From Betaproteobacteria bacterium UBA5582 (lineage in GTDB: Bacteria > Pseudomonadota > Gammaproteobacteria > Burkholderiales > Rhodocyclaceae), in the NCBI GenBank assembly GCA_002425245.1, contig DILW01000171.1, positions 11,429 to 75,428 of the forward strand: a DNA stretch of 64,000 nt, written 5' to 3'. Below the pieces are notes generated by a model, which was not told the DNA's origin, ran no database searches, and saw nothing but the letters and a program-made list of their open reading frames with translations. Shown here one piece after another: positions 13,026-20,780 of the stretch. The position numbers and the translations under genes were made by a program. The first letter of the stretch is position 1; each line of letters begins with the position of its first letter.

Positions 13026-15184
13026 GCCAGCACCGGCTGCTCGACCGGCAACTGCGCAAACTCGGCCTGAGCAGCGAAACCCCACCCGCTGCGGACGACT
13101 GGCAGGCCTTGCTGGCGGTGCTGGAACGGACCTATCACGACTTCGACCAGGACCGCTACACACTCGAACGCTCGCTCGACCTGACTTCGGAGGAAATGCG
13201 TGCCCTCCACCAGCGCGAGCGCACCGCCTACGACGCACGCCTGAAATCCATATTCCGCTCGCTGCACGAACCGATCTGGCTGAAAGACCCGCAAGGCGTC
13301 TATCTGGCCTGCAACCCGGTTTTCGAAGCCTTTTTCGGCGTTCTGGAAAGTGAAGTCATCGGTCGCACCGACCACGACATCATCCCCACCGACGACGCCG
13401 ATATCTTCCGCCAGCACGACCTGGAGGCCATCAAGCAAGGCAGACCGGTGGTTTTCGAAGAACAGGCAACACGGGTAGCCGACGGCCAGCGGGTGCTGCT
13501 GTCCACCGTCAAGACCCCCATCTTCGACGGCGACGGGCAACTGATCGGCGTACTCGGCACCGCCAGCGACATCACCGCCAGCCGGGCGGCAGAGCAGAGC
13601 CTGCAGGAAGCCGCCAGCGTTTTCCACCACGCCAACGAAGCCATCCTGATTACCGACCCCGCCGGCGACATCCTCGACGTCAACCCGGCGTTCACCGAAA
13701 TCACCGGCTACCGGCGTGACGAAGTGCTCGGCGACAATCCGCGACTGCTCCAGTCCGGACTCCACGACCGCAGTTTCTACGGTGCGCTGTGGCAAGCGAT
13801 CATCAATGAAGGTCGCTGGAGCGGCGAGATCTGGAACCGGCGCAAGGACGGCAGCATCTTCGTCGCCCGCCAGACGATCAGCAGCATCCGCGACGAGGCC
13901 GGCAATGTACGGCGTTACGTCGGCCTCTTCTCCGACTACACCGCACTCAAGGAACAGCAACTGGAGCTGGAACGCCTGGTCGAATCGCGCACCCAGGACC
14001 TGCAAATCGCCAAGGAAGCCGCCGAAGCTGCCAACCGCGCCAAGAGCACCTTCCTGGCCAACATGAGCCACGAACTGCGGACCCCGATCAGCGGCATCAT
14101 CGGCATGATCAGCCTTGCCCGCCGACACATCGGCGACCCCGAAAATCTCGATCGTCTCGAAAAGGCCGAACGTTCCGCCCAGCATCTGCTGGCCCTGCTC
14201 AACGACATCCTCGACCTGTCCAAGATCGAAGCCGAACACCTCAAGCTCGAAACCCTGCCGCTGACGCTGTCCATGCTCGCCGCCAATCTTCCGGTCCTGT
14301 TCGGCGAACGCACCAGCAGCAAGGGACTGGAACTCGACATCCAGCAAGACCCGCTGCTGGCCGAACGTCGTTACCTTGGCGACCCGCTGCGCCTTGGACA
14401 AGTGCTGATCAACCTGGTCGGCAACGCCATCAAGTTCAGCGAGCACGGCCAGATCACCGTCACCAGCCAACTGCTGGAGGAAGGGAGCAACGACGACCTG
14501 ATCCGCTTCGCAGTCAGGGACCAGGGTATCGGCATCCCGGCCGAGACCCTGCCCAGGTTGTTCACCGCCTTCGAGCAGGCCGACGGCTCAATGACCCGGA
14601 AGTACGGCGGCACCGGGCTTGGCCTGGCGATCAGCAAGCGCCTAGTGGAAATGATGGGCGGCCGGATCGGCGTCCAGAGCCAACCCGGGATCGGCAGCGA
14701 ATTCTGGTTCACCGTCCGCCTGCGGCACGACGCGGCACCCATCGACACCGGCACCACCGGCGCAGACGCCGACGCAGCCGAAAATGAATTGCGCCGCAAC
14801 CACACCGGCGCCCGCATCCTGCTCGCCGAAGACGAAGCCATCTGCCGCGAGGTCATGCTCGAACTGCTTGGCGAAATCGGCCTGAACATCGACAGCGCCA
14901 GCGACGGCGACCAGGCCGTGAAGCTGGCCGCAGAAAACCGCTACGACCTGATCCTGATGGACATGCAGATGCCTCACCGCAACGGCCTCGACGCCACGCG
15001 GGCCATCCGCGCCGCCCCGACCAACCGCGACACCCCGATCCTGGCCATGACCGCCAACGTCTTCGAACAAGACCGCCAGGCCTGCCTGGACGCCGGCATG
15101 AACGAACACTTGGCCAAGCCGGTCGTCCCCGAAGTCCTGTACGCGAGCCTGCTCAAGTGGCTGGAAAACGGGCGCAGCGGCTGA
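13022..15184 (+). CDS. PAS-containing hybrid histidine kinase
   Basis: 720 residues, no membrane helix seen, so probably cytosolic. Order: N-terminal helical region, PAS1 (about 75-195, WLKDPQGVYLACN), PAS2 with PAC (about 200-325, LITDPAGDILDVNPAF), coiled linker, HisKA (FLANMSHELRTPISG), HATPase (NLVGNAIKF, KYGGTGLGLAISK), and one receiver (Asp in LILMDMQMPHRNG). There is no Hpt domain, unlike the kinase at the window start, so a separate phosphotransfer protein would be needed. ATG 13022 is chosen over the in-frame 12965 because it overlaps the FIST stop. Confidence 0.93.
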   Translation: MSQHRLLDRQLRKLGLSSETPPAADDWQALLAVLERTYHDFDQDRYTLERSLDLTSEEMRALHQRERTAYDARLKSIFRSLHEPIWLKDPQGVYLACNPVFEAFFGVLESEVIGRTDHDIIPTDDADIFRQHDLEAIKQGRPVVFEEQATRVADGQRVLLSTVKTPIFDGDGQLIGVLGTASDITASRAAEQSLQEAASVFHHANEAILITDPAGDILDVNPAFTEITGYRRDEVLGDNPRLLQSGLHDRSFYGALWQAIINEGRWSGEIWNRRKDGSIFVARQTISSIRDEAGNVRRYVGLFSDYTALKEQQLELERLVESRTQDLQIAKEAAEAANRAKSTFLANMSHELRTPISGIIGMISLARRHIGDPENLDRLEKAERSAQHLLALLNDILDLSKIEAEHLKLETLPLTLSMLAANLPVLFGERTSSKGLELDIQQDPLLAERRYLGDPLRLGQVLINLVGNAIKFSEHGQITVTSQLLEEGSNDDLIRFAVRDQGIGIPAETLPRLFTAFEQADGSMTRKYGGTGLGLAISKRLVEMMGGRIGVQSQPGIGSEFWFTVRLRHDAAPIDTGTTGADADAAENELRRNHTGARILLAEDEAICREVMLELLGEIGLNIDSASDGDQAVKLAAENRYDLILMDMQMPHRNGLDATRAIRAAPTNRDTPILAMTANVFEQDRQACLDAGMNEHLAKPVVPEVLYASLLKWLENGRSG

Positions 15185-15195
15185 CAGTCCACCAA

Positions 15196-15227
15196 TGTCT
15201 ACTAATCTGTTTATGAATCAGTAGACA
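15196..15227. repeat. Inverted repeat TGTCTACT / AGTAGACA
   Basis: Perfect 8-bp arms (15196-15203, 15220-15227) separated by 16 bp, just after the hybrid kinase stop and running into the Fic-like remnant. It looks like an operator left from the lost front part of that gene. Assignment is inference. Confidence 0.45.
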
Positions 15228-15367
15228 TCTGTCGGCAGACCGCCCGCAGCGACCTGCTGAGCCTCCACGAACCGGGGCTGCTGATCAAGACGAAACAGGG
15301 GAACGCTTACGTTTTCCCTGCGCCGGAAAACCTGCGGGAATTGTTGGCAATGCTGGCAAAGGAATAG
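15208..15367 (+). pseudogene. C-terminal remnant of a Fic-like / winged-helix protein
   Basis: An open stretch without a start codon, reading CRQTARSDLLSLHEPGLLIK, then KTKQGNAYVF and ending LLAMLAKE-stop. The (V/C)SRQTA-x-(R/S)DL pattern followed by a short wing is typical of the C-terminal winged helix of Fic-family proteins. Upstream the frame hits a stop within about 25 nt, so the body of the gene is missing. Probably a deletion remnant; too short to assign firmly. Confidence 0.4.
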
Positions 15368-15375
15368 CTGTCGCG

Positions 15376-15969
15376 TCAAACATCAAGTAGTCTTGCCTTG
15401 GCATGCTGCGGGCAGGTGACAAGGTGGTCATTGACCATTCCGGACGCCTGCATGAACGCATAGCAGATTGTCGAGCCGACAAACTTGAAGCCGGCTCGTG
15501 ACAGAGCCTTGCTCATGGCGTCCGATTGAGCGGTCTTTGCGGGAACCTCGGATAGCGAGCCCCAAGCGTTCTGGATCGGGCGTCCCCCGACAAATCCCCA
15601 AAGGAATTCGCTGAAGGTTCGGCCGGTTTGGGTCAATGCCAGGTACGACCTGGCGTTTTGAATGGTGGCTGCCACCTTGGCCCGGTTACGAATGATGCCC
15701 GGGTCAGCCAGTAACTCGGCAACCTTGGCAGCATCGTATGCAGCAATGATTTCCGGCCGAAATCCATCGAAGACCTTGCGGTAATGCTCCCGCTTCTTGA
15801 GTACGGTTGCCCATGAAAGGCCAGCCTGAGCACCCTCAAGAATGAGAAGCTCGAACAGGGCACGGTCGTCATGAAGTGGCTTTCCCCATTCGTTGTCGTG
15901 GTACTCGCGATACAGGTCAAAACCCACGCACCAAGGGCAGGGTTGGTTGCCAGATTGGTCAGGTTGCAT
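15376..15969 (-). CDS. tag: DNA-3-methyladenine glycosylase I
   Basis: Base-excision repair enzyme removing 3-methyladenine from DNA. 197 residues, the family length. Zinc-site residues are in CPWCVG near the N-terminus and CPQHAKA near the C-terminus; further hallmarks are YHDNEWGKP, LEGAQAGLSWATVL and FVGSTICYAFMQASG-VNDH. All typical residues appear intact. Stands alone on this strand. Confidence 0.96.
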   Translation of the reverse strand: MQPDQSGNQPCPWCVGFDLYREYHDNEWGKPLHDDRALFELLILEGAQAGLSWATVLKKREHYRKVFDGFRPEIIAAYDAAKVAELLADPGIIRNRAKVAATIQNARSYLALTQTGRTFSEFLWGFVGGRPIQNAWGSLSEVPAKTAQSDAMSKALSRAGFKFVGSTICYAFMQASGMVNDHLVTCPQHAKARLLDV

Positions 15970-16241
15970 CGTTGCAGGGTCTGATTCTGTGGGAACTGAT
16001 GGGATTTTAGGGCAGGTGGAGGCGGTGTTGTCGGCGCCAATAGAACTAAAGATCAGCTACAGTCGGCCGGAAATCGGCCTGAACGGACGTTGGCTTGGTG
16101 TTCGGCATCGGGCGGCAACTCTCCGAAAGGGGCCACTCGGCCACCTACTCTGGGTATCCGCCCAATCAGCTACAAAAGTCCGATTCCTTTTCGTCACTCC
16201 CTAAAAGAGAACCCCGTGCCGACATACTGACCCGCTCTGCT
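15970..16241. other. Non-coding stretch between tag and the deaminase pseudogene
   Basis: About 270 bp with no supportable gene. GC-rich with short GGCCGGAAATCGGCC-type dyads near 16065. It should hold the tag promoter; I do not see a clear one. Confidence 0.4.
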
Positions 16242-16684
16242 TCAGGCTGTTTCCCCAATGTCCTCTTGCCAGAGTGCAGGATGTTGCGAGATGAATTCGC
16301 GCATCAGGGCAATGAAGTGCCATTCTGAAGCAGTTCGATCTCCACACCGCGCGAACGTAAAAGGTCCTCGTCCCCTGTGAAGGTAAGGTTCTCGCCGATG
16401 ACGATTCTGGGAATGCCCTAGAGCAGAATCGCACCGGAACACATCGCGCAAGGCGATAAGGTGGTGTATGGCACCGACTCGCGATAGACCTGTGCTGACT
16501 GTCGGCCGACGTTTTCCAAAGCATCCATTTCGCCATGCAGGATGGCGCTACCCTGCTGGACGCGATGGTTATGGCCGCGGCCAATTATCACGCCGCGATA
16601 AACCAGCACCGAGCCGATCGGAATGCCGCCCTCGGCCAAGCCGGCTTGGGCTTCCGCTATCGCGGCTTGCATGAAATCGTTCAT
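16242..16684 (-). pseudogene. Nucleoside/cytosine deaminase family protein, inactivated
   Basis: The reading from 16684 (MNDFMQAAIAEA) gives a zinc deaminase fold with HGEMDAL (metal His plus catalytic Glu) and PCAMCSGAILL. An in-frame TAG (about 16420) then replaces the Tyr usual after ILL; translation past it continues GIPRIVIGENLTF, then DEDLLRSRGVEIELLQ. A frameshift follows near 16325, after which the expected C-terminus IALMREFISQ and WQEDIG resumes. So there is one nonsense change and one frameshift: recent decay of a free-base or nucleoside deaminase. Sequencing error could explain one lesion but less easily both. Confidence 0.82.
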
Positions 16685-16740
16685 TCTGACGACTTCCTGT
16701 TTGTGATTGATTGGGGAAACCAACTCCGGTTTCGGCCGGA

Positions 16741-17217
16741 TTATGGCTGCTTCTCCAGCGTTGCGTTGGCCGAACCTTCGGCTCCGACATACACAGCCAG
16801 AAGCTTGACGACACCACTGCCCAGATTCATGCCGCGATGTGGCGCATTCATCGCCTCGACGACTGCATCGCCCTGGCGGAAGGTTTTCACCCCTTTCTCA
16901 CCGTAATCGACGGTGAGTTCCCCTTCGAGAACGTAGGCGACCAGCGGTACCGGGTGGCGATGAAAGCCGGCTTGGGTGTTGGGAGCAACCGTCACCACGG
17001 CCACGGTAATTCTGGGGGCACCGGTGGTGGGGTATTGAATTTTTTCGCCGACAACGGTCTCACCGGTGACCAGCAATTCCTGCACAGGATAGTAGCCTTC
17101 ATCGCGCGCCAGAGCAGCGGTGATCGTCGAAGCAAAGAGCAAGATGCCGACCGTCAGGCGCCGAGTGAAATAGCGGACTTTCTTGCCGCTTCGGCCGGTT
17201 ACTGTGTTCATATGCAT
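16741..17217 (-). CDS. Exported cupin-domain protein
   Basis: 158 residues from ATG 17217, which follows GAGGAG by 6 nt. An N-terminal signal or anchor segment (RRLTVGILLFASTITAALA) precedes a single cupin barrel with metal-type motif GFHRHPVPLVAYVLEGELTV (residues about 85-105) and a second-strand motif APHRGMNLG. Probably periplasmic; substrate unknown. It lies beside the deaminase pseudogene in the same direction. Confidence 0.78.
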   Translation of the reverse strand: MHMNTVTGRSGKKVRYFTRRLTVGILLFASTITAALARDEGYYPVQELLVTGETVVGEKIQYPTTGAPRITVAVVTVAPNTQAGFHRHPVPLVAYVLEGELTVDYGEKGVKTFRQGDAVVEAMNAPHRGMNLGSGVVKLLAVYVGAEGSANATLEKQP

Positions 17218-17287
17218 GCACGGCTCCTCTGGCAAATCGGGAATGTCGCAAGGGTATCACGGCGCGAAACCGGTGATCGAAGTCGCT

Positions 17288-20203
17288 TCAGAACGCCCTC
17301 TTGACCGATAGTGTGAGCGAAGAGGCGTTCCAATTGCTCGCCGACTCGTTACCGACGTCTAGTGCAATATGCGTCAATCTGCCGATCTGTCCAACCAGAC
17401 TTGCGCCCAAGCTCAGTCGATTGCGGCCGATGGCGGAGCTCTTCACTTCAATCGGTTTCCCGAGAAAGCTGGCGTCCAGCCGAGTTCGGCTATCGGCAAA
17501 CTCGTGACTCAATCCCGCCCGCCCCGAGATCCGCCAATCGATTCCATAGGCCATGAACGGCATGCTGACCGATCCGCCAATTGCTGCCGCCAGGGACGTG
17601 TTCGTGGTCGGCCCGCCACGCAGGGCGCCAACCGGCTGATTGCCGGTATCCGAAAACCCAAAACTGCGCATGGACAGATAACCCACTCCGAGCGAGATCT
17701 CATAGCTCGGAGCATCACTCGCCACCATTCCCCAACCCGTCAATACCGATGCGGCGACGTTAGCCGTGTCGATCGTGGCCTGGTACTGCGTATCCAGCAT
17801 GCCGACACGACGGGTCGCATCAATTCTCCCGGCACCGCCACCGGCCGCTCCTTCCAGGAAATAGCCATCACCAAACCTGTGGCTGGCATAGCCCATCAGT
17901 TGAAAGCTTTGCTGCGGGCCGCGCCCCACGCCATGAGCCAACGCCGGATTGCTTTCCGCATAGGCCATAGAAATCCCTGCCAGCGTTTGTGCATCCAGCT
18001 TCTTGTGGAAACCGCCCATGAGACCAAGCAGCGTGTCATTCATGCCGTAGCCAAGATCATCGCCATGCCATCTCGTCGTCCGACCGATCGCCTCTCCCCA
18101 CGCTTCTTCTGTCAGTTCGCCGGGCATATCGGAATCATTCCGGTCAGACCACGGATGGCTCTCGCCACGGCGCTGCCTGGCGACCTTCTGCAGGGTCTGT
18201 TTCACGAGAAATTTGCTGTTCTCCAAATTCATGCCGATCAACTGGGCATAGCCGACGCCGCCGAGCTGATCGATGCCAAGAGTCAAGCCAGGGGCCGATT
18301 GCGCCGCCAGGGCGTCGAACAGCCGCTTGATGTTGGGATCGCCCTCACGCCGTCCGGCTCCCGGCCGCCGGCCTTCCAGAATGGCGCCGACCTGTTGGCG
18401 ATTGCGGTTATTGACCACCCCGGCCGCACCGATGTCGGCATAGGAGGACGGTGTGGCATAGAGCGCCAAGCCAGTAGCTCCATAGACAAGATCGAAACGT
18501 GTGCCAGGCAGCAAGCCGGCTGGCGGCTGAAGCAAGGTGTCAAAACTGCCCAGCAGCCCACCTGGTGCGCTAACAACCTGGAAACCCTGCCCCAGTGGCG
18601 GACTGTAGGTGTTGCTGGCAGATCCGCCGATGCCGCGCAGCAGCGCGTTGAAACTGCCGCCGGCGGTGTAGGTGCTGCCAACACCGGTCAAGACGAGACG
18701 ATCATAGTTGCCGGCACCATTGCCGGTGCCCGTGCCGTCAATTTCGATGGCGAGATTGCTCCCCGCCTCCTGAACCACGGAGCCACTGGCAAGCAGGGTT
18801 CCGGGAGAGTTTCCAGGCGCTAGCGTGCCACCACTTTTGACAAGGACGCGGCCAACCTGTCCGGTTCCCCCCAGCGTGCCGTCTCTCATGACCGTGCTAT
18901 CCGAGATGATGGAACCATTGACCAGCAAACGCCCGCCACTGATGAGCGTGGGGCCGACATAGGTGTTGGCCCCGGTAAGCGTCAGCGTTCCGCCCCCCGT
19001 TTTCGTCAGACCACCCGTACCAGAGATGTCATTGCGCCAGGTGGACGACAAGCCTTGGGTATCGACTTGCCACGTGAAGGTCAGTTGGCCGGGTCCGTCG
19101 ACCGCTTTGCCGAGGTTCAGCAAACCCCATCCAAAAACGTCATCCACCCCCGGTGCGCCGATATCCGTGGCCGTCGTGAACATGACCATCTTGATCTGTT
19201 CAGCAGTCAAATAGGGGAAGGCCTGGATCAGCACAGCGAGTGCGCCAGAGACATGCGGTGTGGCCATTGATGTACCGGACATGCGCACGTAATTTCCTTC
19301 CACTGCCGGAGACATCCCAGGGTAATACTGATGCAAGACGGCGATGGCCTGATCAAGAAATGAACCGGGCACATTGACCGAGAACACCCCTTCTAGAGCG
19401 CTATCGCCGCCGGGAGCAGAAATGCACCATCCTGCCGCGACACCACAATTGTTGCCGTAATTGGTTTTTTCACCGTTGAGTGTCAGTGCGTTGACCGCCA
19501 CCCAAGTCGCCGCGAGATCCGGAAAGAGATAGGGAATGCCAGCTTGAAAACTAGGCTGGTTCTTTGAAGAATTTCCGGTGGCCCAGACCATCAGGGTGCC
19601 AGCCGCGACCGCTTCGCGTACAACACCAAGCAGCGGCTCGTTGATGGCTTCTTCCCGCGTAGCGTCCGTTATTACTGCCGAAGAACCCCAACTATTGTTG
19701 ATGACTTTTGCACCGGATTGCACCAAATAGCGGAGCCCTTCATCGGCGCGGTCGATTCGTCCTTGTGCATCTCCGATACCCGCCACCACGAGTCTTGCAT
19801 CGTAGGCGACGCCATGCATGCCGATTGCGTCCCGGCGCGCGGCAATGATCCCGGAAACATGTGATCCATGACCCTGGGAATCGTCGACCGGAAATTTGTC
19901 GGGATTAATCCAAGGTTTCCAATCGTCATCCAGAGCAGGGGCGTTATAAATGGTTTTGAGAACGAAATCGCGCCCCGCAAATTCCGGATGATTGAGCGAG
20001 ATACCGCTATCCGCTACGCCAACCAAAATACCGGCACCCGTCAGGCCTTTGTCATAGGCGCGTTGGGCATTGATCAGCGCCAGTCCAGCCTGAGCGTCAT
20101 ATTCGCTATCCGCATTCGCCGTCTCCATATGGCCGACAAGTAGTGCTAGGGTAAAAATACAGGATGTGGCTCGGCCTAACCGGTTGCCGTTGTGGCGTTT
20201 CAT
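17288..20203 (-). CDS. Subtilisin-family (S8) autotransporter serine protease
   Basis: 971 residues, type V secretion. Signal peptide at 1-32 (positive start, hydrophobic core, cleavage around ANA-DS). S8 protease domain: catalytic Asp65 in VGVADSGI, His112 in QGHGSHVSG, Ser312 in GTSMATPHVSG. It is followed by an autotransporter-associated repeat (LTKTGGGTLTLTGANTY) and a passenger stalk. The beta-barrel domain covers about 690-971 and ends in the outer-membrane signature VKRAF with terminal Phe. Related proteins act as surface proteases or process other autotransporters. The catalytic set is complete. It is the last chromosomal gene before the transposon island. Confidence 0.95.
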   Translation of the reverse strand: MKRHNGNRLGRATSCIFTLALLVGHMETANADSEYDAQAGLALINAQRAYDKGLTGAGILVGVADSGISLNHPEFAGRDFVLKTIYNAPALDDDWKPWINPDKFPVDDSQGHGSHVSGIIAARRDAIGMHGVAYDARLVVAGIGDAQGRIDRADEGLRYLVQSGAKVINNSWGSSAVITDATREEAINEPLLGVVREAVAAGTLMVWATGNSSKNQPSFQAGIPYLFPDLAATWVAVNALTLNGEKTNYGNNCGVAAGWCISAPGGDSALEGVFSVNVPGSFLDQAIAVLHQYYPGMSPAVEGNYVRMSGTSMATPHVSGALAVLIQAFPYLTAEQIKMVMFTTATDIGAPGVDDVFGWGLLNLGKAVDGPGQLTFTWQVDTQGLSSTWRNDISGTGGLTKTGGGTLTLTGANTYVGPTLISGGRLLVNGSIISDSTVMRDGTLGGTGQVGRVLVKSGGTLAPGNSPGTLLASGSVVQEAGSNLAIEIDGTGTGNGAGNYDRLVLTGVGSTYTAGGSFNALLRGIGGSASNTYSPPLGQGFQVVSAPGGLLGSFDTLLQPPAGLLPGTRFDLVYGATGLALYATPSSYADIGAAGVVNNRNRQQVGAILEGRRPGAGRREGDPNIKRLFDALAAQSAPGLTLGIDQLGGVGYAQLIGMNLENSKFLVKQTLQKVARQRRGESHPWSDRNDSDMPGELTEEAWGEAIGRTTRWHGDDLGYGMNDTLLGLMGGFHKKLDAQTLAGISMAYAESNPALAHGVGRGPQQSFQLMGYASHRFGDGYFLEGAAGGGAGRIDATRRVGMLDTQYQATIDTANVAASVLTGWGMVASDAPSYEISLGVGYLSMRSFGFSDTGNQPVGALRGGPTTNTSLAAAIGGSVSMPFMAYGIDWRISGRAGLSHEFADSRTRLDASFLGKPIEVKSSAIGRNRLSLGASLVGQIGRLTHIALDVGNESASNWNASSLTLSVKRAF

Positions 20204-20666
20204 AGCTGACTATTCTGGGCAAAGTGCGTCGATGCGTGCTCTGTCTCGATCCGTGTGTGAGTTCACATTGCCATCGGCTTGAGTAAAAACATACTACTTG
20301 GTAAGAGGAATGCTGCAACCCAGAGGGATGCGGAGCGGAAGGCTTTCCTAATGTTCATCCTACGCCTCAACTTGCCGCGAGCATGTGAGATTCATCAATC
20401 TCGACGAGTATTTTCAGTGGTCTTCATCACCTTTTGTGCTGGCCGCTTCACTACGATGACGTAGTGGCGTTTGTGACTGCTTCTCTCAGTTACCTGCCGA
20501 TAGACTTCTTACGACTCGAGTGGCGGCTTAGGGCACGGAGCACGTATTCGCCGAACGAGAAAGCTGCCGGTCACCGTGATGTGGGCCTAGCGGCAGCTTA
20601 CTGACAGTCAGCCGACCCACATTGGTCGATCAGCCAACGGCAGCAAAGGCCGAGAAGCAGAAAGTC
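20204..20666. other. Non-coding flank left of the transposon island
   Basis: About 460 bp with no gene I can support; short open frames here lack ribosome-binding sites and family resemblance. It should contain the promoter of the autotransporter (reading leftward). The stretch near 20560-20640 has repeated CGGCAGC and GCCGACCCACATTGGTCGA-like dyads. Confidence 0.4.
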
Positions 20667-20695
20667 AAAAAGCCAACCTAGGTGGTCGGCTTTTT
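20667..20695 (-). terminator. Displaced gyrB intrinsic terminator
   Basis: Read on the minus strand: GCCGACC-ACCTA-GGTTGGC stem (one G-U pair) followed by TTTTT. Before the two transposon insertions this lay about 40 bp after the gyrB stop codon, so it is very probably the native gyrB terminator, now about 34 kb from gyrB. Confidence 0.7.
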
Positions 20696-20727
20696 AAATC
20701 CAGCAAAATCCAGAAAAACTGGATACT

Positions 20728-20732
20728 ACAAG
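20728..20732. repeat. Target-site duplication of element A (left copy), ACAAG
   Basis: ACAAG directly before TGTAGG; the matching copy follows the right end at 42316-42320. Five-base duplications are the rule for Tn7-type transposition. Confidence 0.9.
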
Positions 20733-20780
20733 TGTAGGTTCTCATTCAGACTGAGATATCCCTACTGAAATATCTTGAGG

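Noticed and set aside
19068..19075. CACGTG motifs at about 19070, 33150, 42545 and 52720 as parS
   Set aside because: Flanking bases do not match GTTNCACGTGAAAC.
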